Of a DNA stretch of 64,000 bases, positions 27,755 through 36,603 are shown piece after piece (the first letter of the stretch is position 1; each line of letters starts with the position of its first letter). Both the position numbers and the translations under genes were made by a program. Source of the DNA: Rhodoferax sp. (GTDB lineage Bacteria; Pseudomonadota; Gammaproteobacteria; Burkholderiales; Burkholderiaceae_C); the NCBI RefSeq assembly GCF_030646845.1, contig NZ_JAUSLE010000007.1, forward strand, positions 1 through 64,000, in the 5' to 3' direction. The notes below the pieces were generated by a model. It made no database searches. It was not told the DNA's origin and saw only the letters and a list, made by a program, of their open reading frames with translations.

Positions 27755-28245
27755 GGTTTTCTGCCTTCAAAAGTTACCGGGTCCCTAGATTCAGAGCCTT
27801 CTCCTGGTGGAGTTGCGCTGGCCGTTTTGTCGGCTCTCTGTGTCACCGTTTCCCTGAGTTCTTCGCCTGTAGAGTGGCGGCACCAGGGCGGCGGGGAATG
27901 TGTGGGGAAGGTTTGTAAATCGACTAGCGCGAAGCGCCATCAATACAGATTTATGAATACCCCACGCAGGCCACGACGAACAGGGGCAGACTCTCGTAAG
28001 GCGTAGAAATCAGGGAACGTACAGAGAATGGCAAACACGGTCGAGTGCGACGCGTTAGGGATAGTTACCCGAAGGGCCATGAAAGCCCGTTCATGGTGGC
28101 TTGGCCATATAGCCCGGTCCGAAGGAAACGCCCTGCATTTCCTGCCTTTAAAACTCACTCAAAAACCGCTCTTTTTCCTATAATTTTCATCACAGAAAAA
28201 CAATGCTATAAAAAATATAGCAACAATAGACATTCAGGGGAAATC
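27755..28245. other. Gene-free phage region, possible origin or packaging site
   Basis: About 490 bp without a convincing gene. It contains a hairpin CCATGAA-AGCCCG-TTCATGG at 28077-28096 and the repeat-like hairpin TGCTATA-AAAAA-TATAGCA at 28204-28222. Filamentous phages keep replication origins and packaging signals in such an intergenic region. A 108-codon plus-strand frame at 27680-28006 overlaps the minus-strand gene and looks accidental. Confidence 0.45.
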
Positions 28246-28854
28246 GTGATTTTTGGCTATGCTCGTGTCAGTACTTCTGATCAAGAAACGACACTTCAAA
28301 TTGACGCCTTAAAACGGGCTGGCGTCGAGAAAATCTATCAAGAAAAAACAAGTTCAATCGGTGCACGAATTGAGCTTAGAAAACTTCTTGCAACCCTCAA
28401 AAAAGATGATCTTTTGATTGTCTACAAGCTCGACCGACTGGCTCGGAGTCTGAAAGACTTGCTATCAATATTGGAGCAGATAGAAAAATCTGGATGTGGC
28501 TTTCGAAGCCTTACAGAACCAATTGATACGGTAAGCCCTGCCGGAAAATTGATGCTAAATATCTTGGGAAGTGTTGCCGAATTTGAGCGCAGTTTGATTC
28601 GGGAACGTTCGATTGCGGGGCAAGTTGCGGCTATCAAGTTGGGCCGCTGGCCTGGTCGCCCAAAGAAACTAAATCCGGATCAGGAATTTGAACTTTTCGA
28701 GCTGTGGGCTTCTGGTACTTCGAAGGCTGATCTCACCCGGAAATTCAACGTCAGTCATGACGTTGTGAAGATGGCTATTTTCAGAATGACCCGGCCAGAT
28801 CACCCACGCGTCTATGGAAACAGGCCTGTCCTCGGGCCATTGTTGAACCAATGA
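28246..28854 (+). CDS. Small serine recombinase (resolvase/invertase family)
   Basis: A 202-residue recombinase. Residues 1-135 form the catalytic domain: IFGYARVSTSDQ with the nucleophilic Ser, DDLLIVYKLDRLARSLKDLL with the conserved Arg pair, and VAEFERSLIRERSIAGQVAA. The C-terminal HTH is SKADLTRKFNVSHDVVKMAI. The GTG at 28246 is preceded by AGGGG at 5 bases and is right where the domain begins; an earlier ATG at 28045 would add unrelated sequence. It lies next to attR and its own terminator, so it is probably the phage integrase, as in phi-RSM phages, rather than an invertase. Confidence 0.88.
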   Translation: MIFGYARVSTSDQETTLQIDALKRAGVEKIYQEKTSSIGARIELRKLLATLKKDDLLIVYKLDRLARSLKDLLSILEQIEKSGCGFRSLTEPIDTVSPAGKLMLNILGSVAEFERSLIRERSIAGQVAAIKLGRWPGRPKKLNPDQEFELFELWASGTSKADLTRKFNVSHDVVKMAIFRMTRPDHPRVYGNRPVLGPLLNQ

Positions 28855-28856
28855 CA

Positions 28857-28877
28857 AAAGGACCTCTGCGGTCCTTT
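28857..28877 (+). terminator. Terminator after the serine recombinase
   Basis: AAAGGACC, loop TCTGC, GGTCCTTT, then T-rich GTTCGTTGTTTTTT. It ends the phage transcript 23 bp before attR. Confidence 0.8.
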
Positions 28878-28899
28878 GTTCGTTGTTTTTTGGCCCATC

Positions 28900-28917
28900 G
28901 GGATAAACCCTGATTTT
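28900..28917. repeat. Candidate attR, 18-bp core
   Basis: GGGATAAACCCTGATTTT matches attL at 17 of 18 positions. It lies between the phage's last terminator and the hppA leader. Confidence 0.65.
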
Positions 28918-29024
28918 ACTTACTCCCCACTTGCGGAGTCCGAAAACCCGTAATTTTCACGGTAAAGTGCGCCGGTTGGCCAATCGTCTGCATCAAGGAT
29001 CTGTTGATGTTTCGCGGCGAGGAA

Positions 29025-29054
29025 GCAACGCAGCGGTGGTGCCGCTTGCGTTGC
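29025..29054 (+). other. Hairpin in the hppA leader
   Basis: GCAACGCA-GCGG-TGGTG-CCGC-T-TGCGTTGC: 12 paired bases with a single bulge, 36 nt before the hppA start. Without a T-run it may be an mRNA-stability or regulatory element; the rest of 28918-29089 shows no gene. Confidence 0.5.
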
Positions 29055-29089
29055 ACCACTACTCAGCGAAACAACGACAGGAGATTCTT

Positions 29090-31564
29090 ATGACAGGCAA
29101 CTCAGCGCTGATTTTGGCGCTTGTTTGCGGGTTCATTGCCGTGGCTTACGGCTTTTGGGCACGCAGCTGGATTCTTTCCCAGGATGCTGGCAACGCGCGA
29201 ATGCAGGAAATTGCAGCCGCCATTCAGACCGGGGCAGCCGCCTATCTGGCACGACAGTACAAGACCATCGCCGTCGTGGGCGTGGTGCTGACGATCCTTA
29301 TCTACTTCTTTCTTGACTCTTTAAGCGCCGTCGGCTTCGTCATCGGAGCGGTCCTGTCCGGCGCTTGCGGCTTCATCGGCATGAATGTCTCGGTGCGCGC
29401 CAATGTGCGCACCGCGCAGGCCGCCACCAAGGGCATTGGCCCGGCGCTGGACGTGGCCTTTCGCGGCGGCGCCATCACCGGCATGCTGGTTGTCGGGCTG
29501 GGACTGCTGGGCGTCACGGGCTTCTACTGGTTCCTGGTCGGCAACGGCAACCTGACGCCCGACCGGAACCTGGCCAAACTGCTCAACCCCCTGATCGGCT
29601 TTGCCTTTGGCTCCTCCCTGATTTCCATTTTTGCCCGTCTGGGCGGCGGTATCTTCACCAAAGGCGCTGACGTTGGCGCCGATCTGGTGGGCAAGGTCGA
29701 GGCGGGCATTCCCGAAGACGACCCGCGCAATCCGGCCGTGATTGCCGACAACGTGGGCGACAACGTCGGGGACTGTGCCGGCATGGCCGCTGACCTGTTT
29801 GAGACTTATGCCGTGACGCTGATCGCCACCATGGTGCTCGGTGCCCTGCTGGTCACCGGTGCCGGCACCAGCGCGGTGGTCTATCCGCTGGCGCTGGGCG
29901 CCGTGTCCATCGTGGCCTCGATCATCGGCTGCTTCTTCGTCAAGGCTTCGCCGGGAATGAAGAATGTCATGCCGGCCCTGTACAAGGGTCTGGCAGTGGC
30001 AGGCGTGCTGTCACTGGTTGCCTTCTTCTTCGTGACGCAGTGGCTGATCCCCGACAACGCGATCAAGGCAAGCGGCAGCCAGATGGCCCTGTTCGGTGCC
30101 TGTGCCGTTGGTCTAGTGCTGACCGCCGCTCTGGTCTGGATCACCGAGTACTACACCGGCACACAGTACGCGCCCGTCAAGCACATCGCACAAGCCTCCA
30201 CCACCGGCCACGGCACCAACATCATTGCCGGCCTGGGTGTGTCGATGCGCTCGACCGCCTGGCCCGTGATCTTTGTGTGCGCGGCCATCTACACGGCTTA
30301 TGCACTGGCGGGTCTTTACGGTATCGCCATTGCCGCCACCTCCATGCTGAGCATGGCCGGCATTGTGGTGGCGCTGGACGCGTACGGCCCCATCACCGAC
30401 AACGCCGGCGGCATTGCCGAAATGGCAGAGATGCCCAAAAGCGTGCGCGATGTGACCGACCCGCTGGATGCGGTGGGCAACACGACCAAGGCCGTGACCA
30501 AAGGTTATGCCATCGGCTCTGCCGGCCTGGCCGCACTGGTGCTGTTTGCGGACTACACCCACAAACTGGAAGGGTACGGAAAAGCCATCAGTTTTGACCT
30601 GAGCGACCCGATGGTGATCATCGGCCTGTTCATCGGCGGCATGATCCCTTACCTGTTCGGCGCCATGGCGATGGAAGCCGTTGGCCGCGCGGCCGGTGCC
30701 GTGGTGGTTGAAGTACGCCGCCAGTTCCGCGAGATCAAGGGCATCATGGAAGGCACCGCCAAGCCTGAATACGGCCGCGCAGTGGACATGCTGACCACCG
30801 CCGCCATCAAGGAAATGATGATCCCGTCGTTGCTGCCGGTGGTGGTGCCGATTCTGGTGGGTCTGCTGTTGGGCCCGGCCGCATTGGGGGGCTTGTTGAT
30901 GGGCACCATCGTGACCGGCCTATTCGTCGCGATCTCGATGTGTACCGGTGGCGGCGCATGGGATAACGCTAAGAAATACATTGAAGATGGCCACCACGGC
31001 GGCAAAGGTTCTGAAACCCACAAGGCGGCTGTGACCGGTGACACGGTGGGTGATCCGTACAAGGATACGGCAGGTCCGGCCATCAATCCGCTCATCAAGA
31101 TCATCAACATCGTGGCCCTGCTGATCGTGCCGCTGGTGATGCAGATACATGGCGGGCAAGCTGTGGCGCAGGCGCCTGCAGCAACTACTGTGACGGCTCC
31201 GGCTGCTTCCACGCCAGCGGCTGCGCCGGTCGCCGATGGCGCTTCAGTGAGAGTTGAAAACGGCGTGGTCAAGTTCTACTTTGCCTCCGGCAAAGCCGAT
31301 GTGGCTGCGGGTGGCACTGAGGCATTGAGCGAGATCATCAAGGCCGTCAAGAATGGCAAGAAAGCCGTGATCAGCGGTTACCACGATGCCAGCGGTGATC
31401 CAGCCAAAAATGCCGAATTGGCCAAGCAGCGTGCCCTTGCCGTGCGCGATCTGCTCAAGGCATCGGGCATCGCCGAAGACAAGGTCGAACTCAAGAAACC
31501 CGAGCAAAGCATGCCTGGTGGCCCGGCTGCAGAAGCCCGACGCGTGGAAGTGACCCTGATGTAA
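29090..31564 (+). CDS. hppA: Proton-pumping membrane pyrophosphatase with OmpA-like domain
   Basis: An 824-residue fusion. Residues 1-690 are a membrane-bound H+-PPase with about 16 spans. Marks are [20 protein letters not shown] and [20 protein letters not shown] (catalytic), and [17 protein letters not shown]. Lys and Thr at that last site mark the K+-independent H+-pumping type. After an Ala/Pro-rich linker, residues about 720-824 form an OmpA-like domain ([17 protein letters not shown], then [20 protein letters not shown], then ARRVEVTLM), expected in the periplasm where it could bind peptidoglycan. I start at the ATG at 29090 with AGGAG; the frame open upstream is not family-like. Confidence 0.9.
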   Translation: MTGNSALILALVCGFIAVAYGFWARSWILSQDAGNARMQEIAAAIQTGAAAYLARQYKTIAVVGVVLTILIYFFLDSLSAVGFVIGAVLSGACGFIGMNVSVRANVRTAQAATKGIGPALDVAFRGGAITGMLVVGLGLLGVTGFYWFLVGNGNLTPDRNLAKLLNPLIGFAFGSSLISIFARLGGGIFTKGADVGADLVGKVEAGIPEDDPRNPAVIADNVGDNVGDCAGMAADLFETYAVTLIATMVLGALLVTGAGTSAVVYPLALGAVSIVASIIGCFFVKASPGMKNVMPALYKGLAVAGVLSLVAFFFVTQWLIPDNAIKASGSQMALFGACAVGLVLTAALVWITEYYTGTQYAPVKHIAQASTTGHGTNIIAGLGVSMRSTAWPVIFVCAAIYTAYALAGLYGIAIAATSMLSMAGIVVALDAYGPITDNAGGIAEMAEMPKSVRDVTDPLDAVGNTTKAVTKGYAIGSAGLAALVLFADYTHKLEGYGKAISFDLSDPMVIIGLFIGGMIPYLFGAMAMEAVGRAAGAVVVEVRRQFREIKGIMEGTAKPEYGRAVDMLTTAAIKEMMIPSLLPVVVPILVGLLLGPAALGGLLMGTIVTGLFVAISMCTGGGAWDNAKKYIEDGHHGGKGSETHKAAVTGDTVGDPYKDTAGPAINPLIKIINIVALLIVPLVMQIHGGQAVAQAPAATTVTAPAASTPAAAPVADGASVRVENGVVKFYFASGKADVAAGGTEALSEIIKAVKNGKKAVISGYHDASGDPAKNAELAKQRALAVRDLLKASGIAEDKVELKKPEQSMPGGPAAEARRVEVTLM

Positions 31565-31598
31565 CCCACGGCAGCTGATTCCTGCGGATCAGCCCGAT

Positions 31599-31623
31599 AG
31601 CCCGCTTCGGCGGGCTTTTTTTT
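31599..31623 (+). terminator. Intrinsic terminator after hppA
   Basis: AGCCCGC-TTCG-GCGGGCT followed by eight T, 35 bp beyond the hppA stop. A textbook rho-independent terminator. Confidence 0.92.
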
Positions 31624-31630
31624 GCTCTCT

Positions 31631-31679
31631 TATTTATAGCTATAGACGCCCTGTTCATGAGGGCCAGCGCCGTTTTTTA
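31631..31679. repeat. Dispersed repeat copy after hppA
   Basis: TATTTATAGCTATAGACGCC, CATGAGGGCCAGCGCCG: a diverged copy of the family, here in intergenic DNA. The stretch 31680-31814 after it shows no gene. Confidence 0.45.
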
Positions 31680-31814
31680 TCTTAAGAAGTGCTATTGTGG
31701 CCCGGCGCCTGCCATGGCCCTTTCGGCAGCCAGTCCTTGGCAGTACCATGGCGAACATGCACCCTGCAAATCTTCGGTACGCGCAAGTACCATCGCTGAT
31801 CCCTGGAGCTCGAA

Positions 31815-32651
31815 ATGACTGACCTCGTTGTACGCCGCCTTTTGATTGACCTTGACTCTCCGGTGGCGCGCCATTGGTTTGGTGGCGACGCTTTTCGCAC
31901 CGCGCTGTTCAATGCCCTGTCCATGAGTTTTCCGGTCGGAGAACAGTTCTTCATCGACTCGGTGCGCACTGGACTCAAAACTCTTTCTGCCGCCGACCAG
32001 GAAAAGTACCGGATCGAAGCCCAGGGTTTCATCGGGCAGGAAGCCACCCACCGTCGCATTCATGGCTTGTTCAACGTCCAAATCGAGAAGCATGGCTTGG
32101 TCAACGACTGGGAGCCACGGGCTCGGGAACGGCTCAAGCTGCTCAATGGCTTTCACCCGCGCCACTGGCTGGCCATTACCGCTGCCACCGAGCATTTCAC
32201 TGCTGTGTTTGCCGACTGGATCTTGAGCAACCCGGACCTGTTTGACGGTACGGAGACGCGGCTGAAAACCATGTGGCTGTGGCACAGCGCCGAAGAAGCA
32301 GAGCACAAATCCACCGCGTTTGATCTGTATCGCGCGTTGGGGGGCACGGACGAGTCACGCATCAAGTGGTTCAAACGCATTACGTTCATCTTTCTATCAG
32401 ACCTGCTACGCCAGACCGTCAACAACCTGTATCGGGACGGCACACTCTGGAAGTGGCGCACCTGGAAGAGTGCCGCGAGCTTTCTGTTCGGCCAGCGTGG
32501 AATGATTCGTCTGACGTACAAGCCATGGCGCGCCTACAAACAACCCGACTTTCATCCCAACCAGTTGGCCAGCGAGTTGTCCCGCGACTGGCTGCAAAGC
32601 CATACCGAGGCGTATTCGATCGTGGGGACCCAAACGCCAGTTGCGGCCTGA
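31815..32651 (+). CDS. Predicted metal-dependent hydrolase (PF10118)
   Basis: A 278-residue helical protein rich in conserved His and Glu in the pattern of PF10118. Marks are SFPVGEQFFIDSVRTGL, IGQEATHRRIHGLFN, TEHFTAVFADWIL and WLWHSAEEAEHKSTAFDLYR, which together offer a di-metal site as in ferritin-like oxygenases. Substrate unknown; despite the family name, a lipid-related oxidative role is possible. It stands alone after the hppA terminator. Confidence 0.85.
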   Translation: MTDLVVRRLLIDLDSPVARHWFGGDAFRTALFNALSMSFPVGEQFFIDSVRTGLKTLSAADQEKYRIEAQGFIGQEATHRRIHGLFNVQIEKHGLVNDWEPRARERLKLLNGFHPRHWLAITAATEHFTAVFADWILSNPDLFDGTETRLKTMWLWHSAEEAEHKSTAFDLYRALGGTDESRIKWFKRITFIFLSDLLRQTVNNLYRDGTLWKWRTWKSAASFLFGQRGMIRLTYKPWRAYKQPDFHPNQLASELSRDWLQSHTEAYSIVGTQTPVAA

Positions 32652-32839
32652 GATCGGGACGCCGCGCCAGCAGTAACAGGGCAACGGGAGATGCGCCACC
32701 AAGCCTCGGGCACACAGGATTTCTTGATGAAAGTCAATTGGTGAATGGCAGTCATGGTCAATAATGAAGCTGGTGGCGTATGAGAGCCGAGGACTTCCAG
32801 TCCGCTTCACTTGATCAACTCAAACAGGCAGGTACAACC

Positions 32840-33415
32840 TTGAATCTACGTAAGCTCATTCATAGCGGGTGCATGTTGTCACTGGCATTGCTGGTAGCCG
32901 GCTGTTCATCCATGCTGCCGCGCGCAAGCAGTGAGTCATCGCCGTTTAAAACCTTCGAGGAGGCGCGCGACGCCATCGAGGCACTGGTTCCCATGAAAAG
33001 TGATGTGGCTACGCTGACCAAACTGGGGATTGACCCGGTACAGCAGCCCAATACAGTCATCCTGACGCAGTCGGACATCGTGCGGCGATTTGTTCCAAGC
33101 GCCCTGCTCAAACGGGAAGATCTCGATCCGGGCGTGTTGGCCTGTCTGGAAGCGCGCGATGCCTGTCGAGGCTGGGAGATTTCTGCTTCGCGCATCCTGA
33201 AAGCGCGAACCGGCAATCTGCTGGCCGACTTCACCAATTTTTCGCGCCGGACCGAAACTACCGGATGGCGCTTCAACGCCTTGGTTTTGCTGGTGAACGA
33301 TTTAGTGGTCTATCGCGCATGGAGCGGACAGCCCCGCGTCAACGAGATCGAGGTCAACACTAACCCATTGGGCCCCCTGCAAGAAATGGGTCCGGCCATC
33401 ATAACAAGCCAGTAA
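32840..33415 (+). CDS. Unknown lipoprotein
   Basis: A 191-residue lipoprotein with a basic start (LNLRKLIHSGC), a hydrophobic stretch and the lipobox LLVAGC followed by SSMLPRAS. I prefer the TTG at 32840 because it gives a normal signal peptide; the ATG at 32780 would add 20 polar residues. The mature part is soluble, with two Cys in LACLEARDACRGWEIS and WRFNALVLLVNDLVVYRAW. No family recognised. It sits between unrelated genes. Confidence 0.7.
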   Translation: MNLRKLIHSGCMLSLALLVAGCSSMLPRASSESSPFKTFEEARDAIEALVPMKSDVATLTKLGIDPVQQPNTVILTQSDIVRRFVPSALLKREDLDPGVLACLEARDACRGWEISASRILKARTGNLLADFTNFSRRTETTGWRFNALVLLVNDLVVYRAWSGQPRVNEIEVNTNPLGPLQEMGPAIITSQ

Positions 33416-33460
33416 ACCGGATGGGGGAAGGCGCACCGTTTATGGTCGAGAATCAGGCTC

Positions 33461-34894
33461 ATGCAACTCAACTACATCGCCAACGCGTCACTGCCGTCAT
33501 CGTCTGGTCGAACCATTGCCATGCTGGACCCGTCGGATGGCCAGCCTTTCGACGAAATCCAACGCAGCAACGCATCAGACATTGACTTCGCGGTGCGCGC
33601 CGCGCGACAGAGTCTGGAGGCCGTCTGGCGCAAGTTCAGTCCCGCCGAGCGTGGTCGCCTGCTCATGCGGCTGTCACTTAAGGTCACGGAACATGCCGAA
33701 GAGCTCGCGTTGATCGAACAGCGCGACTGTGGCAAGCCCACCCGTCAGGCACTCGCCGATGCGGCCGCGCTCGCCCGTTACTTTGAGTTTTACGCCGGTG
33801 CCTGTGACAAGCTGCATGGTGAAACCATTCCCTATCAGGATGGCTACAGCGTGCTCACCTGGCGCGAGCCACATGGCGTCACGGGTCACATCATCCCGTG
33901 GAACTATCCGATGCAAATATTTGGCAGAAGCGTAGGCGGTGCTCTGGCTGCAGGCAATGTATGTGTCATCAAACCTGCAGAAGATGCCTGCCTGTCACTC
34001 CTGCGTGTGGCGCAACTGGCGGCGGAAGTGGGTTTCCCGGCCGGCGCCATCAACATCGTGACCGGCTATGGCCATGAAGTGGGCGACGCGTTGGCACGCC
34101 ATCCGGGCATTGACCACATCAGCTTCACAGGCAGCCCTTCGGTCGGTACCCTCATCAGCCAGGTCGCAGCACAGCGCCATTGCCCGGTCACGCTGGAGTT
34201 GGGTGGGAAAAGCCCGCAGATCGTCTTTGCCGATGCCGATCTTGACGCAGCTGTTCCCGCAATCATCAACGGCATCGTGCAAAACGCAGGACAAACCTGT
34301 TCAGCGGGTTCGCGTTTGCTGGTTGATCACGTCATCTACGAGTCCCTGCTGGAGCGTTTGGGACATGAATTTGAAAAGCTGCGCGTTGGCCCGGCTACGT
34401 TGGACCTGGATCTGGGGCCATTGATTCGCCAGAGCCAGCAACAGCGTGTCTGGGATTTTTTGAGCGACGCCCAAGTCGCCAATATTGAGATGGTGGCCCA
34501 AGGCAAAGTCGTCGATGAAGCACCACAGACCGGCTTCTACCAGGCCCCCACCCTGCTGCGCGACGTACCAGCCATGCACCGCCTGGCCCAGGAAGAAGTG
34601 TTTGGCCCAGTCCTCGTCGCCATGTCGTTTCGCGACGAAGACCATGCCGTAGAGTTGGCGAACGCGACACCCTTTGGTCTGGTGGCCGGCGTCTGGACGG
34701 CTGAGGGGGCACGTCAATTTCGCATGGCCAGGCGCGTCCGAAGCGGTCAGGTTTTCATCAATAACTACGGCGCCGGTGGCGGCGTGGAACTCCCTTTTGG
34801 CGGCGTGAAATCCAGTGGCCACGGTCGCGAAAAAGGGTTTGAGGCACTCCATGGCTTTACCACGCTCAAGACGGTGGCGATCAAGCACGGATAA
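33461..34894 (+). CDS. NAD(P)-dependent aldehyde dehydrogenase
   Basis: A 477-residue ALDH. It has the Rossmann segment HIIPWNYPMQIFGRSVGGAL, the catalytic Glu in VTLELGGKSPQIV, the nucleophilic Cys in NAGQTCSAGSRLL, and the late LPFGGVKSSGHGREKGFEAL. It resembles betaine/aminobutyraldehyde dehydrogenases; the exact aldehyde cannot be named. No clear partner gene is adjacent. Confidence 0.93.
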   Translation: MQLNYIANASLPSSSGRTIAMLDPSDGQPFDEIQRSNASDIDFAVRAARQSLEAVWRKFSPAERGRLLMRLSLKVTEHAEELALIEQRDCGKPTRQALADAAALARYFEFYAGACDKLHGETIPYQDGYSVLTWREPHGVTGHIIPWNYPMQIFGRSVGGALAAGNVCVIKPAEDACLSLLRVAQLAAEVGFPAGAINIVTGYGHEVGDALARHPGIDHISFTGSPSVGTLISQVAAQRHCPVTLELGGKSPQIVFADADLDAAVPAIINGIVQNAGQTCSAGSRLLVDHVIYESLLERLGHEFEKLRVGPATLDLDLGPLIRQSQQQRVWDFLSDAQVANIEMVAQGKVVDEAPQTGFYQAPTLLRDVPAMHRLAQEEVFGPVLVAMSFRDEDHAVELANATPFGLVAGVWTAEGARQFRMARRVRSGQVFINNYGAGGGVELPFGGVKSSGHGREKGFEALHGFTTLKTVAIKHG

Positions 34895-34990
34895 CCGTCG
34901 CAAAAACTCGCGACTTCCGCCACTTTTCGCACAGTCCGCTCAAACCAGCCCGGCTAAACTTGATAAAGTCTGCAAACCGAGGGGAATACC

Positions 34991-35560
34991 ATGTTCAAGT
35001 TTCTGAAAAACACCCGCTCGGGAAACGACCGCCCACCCCCCGCGGCACCGGTGTCGGTTGCACCTTCCAGTGAACAGCAGCACAGCAACGTTCGCCGCGA
35101 ATTGATCCGGGTCGTCCTGAAAGACACGCTGCGGCTTCACGGAATCCCCCCCGGCTGGTTGGCCTGTGAGGTCTTCATCATCACGCGCCCGCCCAGCGCA
35201 GAAGAGCTGCATATCCAACTGATCGTCATGAAATGGAACGAGCAACTGCTGCGTTATGCCCCGACGCTTCAACAGCAATTGCTGCTCGGGCTGGATCGAT
35301 TTGATCCGTCCATCGATCATTCCGGCTACATTGTGTCATGGCGTTTTTCACCCGATTGCGGCTGTCCTTTCACCCGGATGCCAGACCCGAAATCCTGGCT
35401 TAAACCAGCCCTGACTCAGGCCGATGACGGGATTGTTCCCGTTCTGGACCGGCGCCATACCAGGCGTCCGGCGAAAGCCCCCAAACCGAACCCGGTGCCA
35501 ACCGACCCACAGAGCCACGCCCCCAACTTTGCGCCCACCCAGATAGCCCCCCTGCGCTGA
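34991..35560 (+). CDS. Conserved hypothetical protein
   Basis: A 189-residue cytoplasmic protein. A Pro/Ser-rich stretch near residues 10-30 leads into a folded core (VRRELIRVVLKDTLRLHGIP, IQLIVMKWNEQLLRYAPTLQ, SGYIVSWRFS with a CGCPFTRMPDP knot). The tail is basic and Pro-rich. No known domain or catalytic motif. Its reading frame and GGGG before the ATG make it a convincing gene. Confidence 0.65.
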   Translation: MFKFLKNTRSGNDRPPPAAPVSVAPSSEQQHSNVRRELIRVVLKDTLRLHGIPPGWLACEVFIITRPPSAEELHIQLIVMKWNEQLLRYAPTLQQQLLLGLDRFDPSIDHSGYIVSWRFSPDCGCPFTRMPDPKSWLKPALTQADDGIVPVLDRRHTRRPAKAPKPNPVPTDPQSHAPNFAPTQIAPLR

Positions 35561-35599
35561 CTGCTGCTCGCGGGCCGGTCGTATCCGCAAGAGTACCCG

Positions 35600-36427
35600 C
35601 TAAACGAGCACTGCGACCTCTGCTCTGGACGTCCAGTCAATCGGGTCCTGCTGCAGCGCCATGTCAATGTCAATACCGAGTGCCAACGCGACCACATCAG
35701 GGAAATTGTGGGTCAAGTCGTGCTGGTCATAGTTTGCTTCCTTGGCACGGGCCCGCCACGCCGCCAGATGAAGAATACCGGCCATCGGCTCGTAGACGCC
35801 GTTCTCGAAAGGTGCGCAATGATGCTGCAGTGCGTCGACAATGGTCTGAGGAAAATTCCAGGTTCGCGCAAAACCGGCCCCCACATCGGCGTAGCAATAA
35901 CCCAATAAATTTCGTTCGGCGGCGGCTCGTTTCAGACCGAGCGGCGCAACCTCCTGGCTAAGGACCGCCATTTTTTGCGGCATCCCCAGGTGCATCACCA
36001 GTTCGCCAGTGGCATGAATCAACCCGGCAGTAAACGCCACTGGCTGTTTTTGCCGAACCATGCCGCCCAGTGTGCGCGACAATTTGGCCACATTCAGGCT
36101 GTAACGCCAGAACTGATTCATATCGAGGCCGGGGATCGCCCTGAACGCACCGGCAATAGCGGCTGCCGTGGCCAGAGATCGAACCTGATCAAGGCCCATC
36201 AGGGCGAGCGCCTCTGACACGCTGCTGATCTGGCTGGACAACTGAAACTGCGCTGAGTTGGCCAACTGCAGCAAGCGCGTCGTCAGGATCGGGTCGGTAT
36301 TGATCAGCTGGCTTATTTTTCTGAGATCAGGTTCCGGGCGATCCAGCTCGTTGAGCAGCAACGCGATGATTTTCGGGATGCTGGGCAGCGCCGTGTCGGA
36401 AGCGAGTAAGTCGTCGAGAGTCATCAA
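35600..36427 (-). CDS. HDOD domain protein
   Basis: A 275-residue HDOD protein: LPSIPKIIALLLNELDRPEP at the start, INTDPILTTRLLQLANSAQF, SSVSEALALMGLDQVRSLAT and AGLIHATGELVMHL. The HD-type His/Asp pairs needed for hydrolysis are mostly replaced, as usual in HDOD proteins, which act as signalling scaffolds in c-di-GMP, chemotaxis or competence pathways. No partner domain is fused. A start one codon later is possible. Confidence 0.88.
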   Translation of the reverse strand: MMTLDDLLASDTALPSIPKIIALLLNELDRPEPDLRKISQLINTDPILTTRLLQLANSAQFQLSSQISSVSEALALMGLDQVRSLATAAAIAGAFRAIPGLDMNQFWRYSLNVAKLSRTLGGMVRQKQPVAFTAGLIHATGELVMHLGMPQKMAVLSQEVAPLGLKRAAAERNLLGYCYADVGAGFARTWNFPQTIVDALQHHCAPFENGVYEPMAGILHLAAWRARAKEANYDQHDLTHNFPDVVALALGIDIDMALQQDPIDWTSRAEVAVLV

Positions 36428-36603
36428 TCACAGCCCCTAGGGTTCGAATGGGTATTTCGACTGCCATTATCCGTCAGGCCTGTGCACGGAAAACGTGCCA
36501 AAATTCGGTCTGAAGCATGGCACCAGTCCGCTTTCAGGATGCGGGCTGACATACGCATTTCGTACAGGCCAATTCGCCGCACCATCAACCAATATCCAGA
36601 CAC

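Larger units (their letters stand above)
20648..28917. mobile_element. Filamentous phage (inovirus) prophage, about 8.3 kb
   Basis: The module carries a repressor, Rep, ssDNA-binding protein, coat proteins with signal peptides, TspB/pIII-like protein, DUF2523/pVI and Zot/pI in canonical inovirus order. It also has its own serine recombinase and is bounded by an 18-bp direct repeat. It sits in the ppa/hppA intergenic region. Small serine recombinases act as integrases in Ralstonia phi-RSM filamentous phages, which supports the same role here. All structural genes look intact, so it could be active; no pIV secretin is present, as in most inoviruses that use a host secretin. Confidence 0.9.

Noticed and set aside
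27680..28006. 108-codon plus-strand frame at the phage right end
   Set aside because: It overlaps the minus-strand gene, has no ribosome site and odd composition; more likely non-coding phage DNA.
28246..28854. DNA invertase controlling phase variation
   Set aside because: No inverted repeats flanking a promoter or gene were seen near it; direct repeats around the prophage fit an integrase better.
20652..28854. CRISPR array or toxin-antitoxin pair in the prophage
   Set aside because: No regular spaced repeats, and the small genes show coat, membrane or zinc-ribbon features rather than toxin or antitoxin folds. Zot here has the assembly-ATPase motifs, so a toxin role is not claimed.
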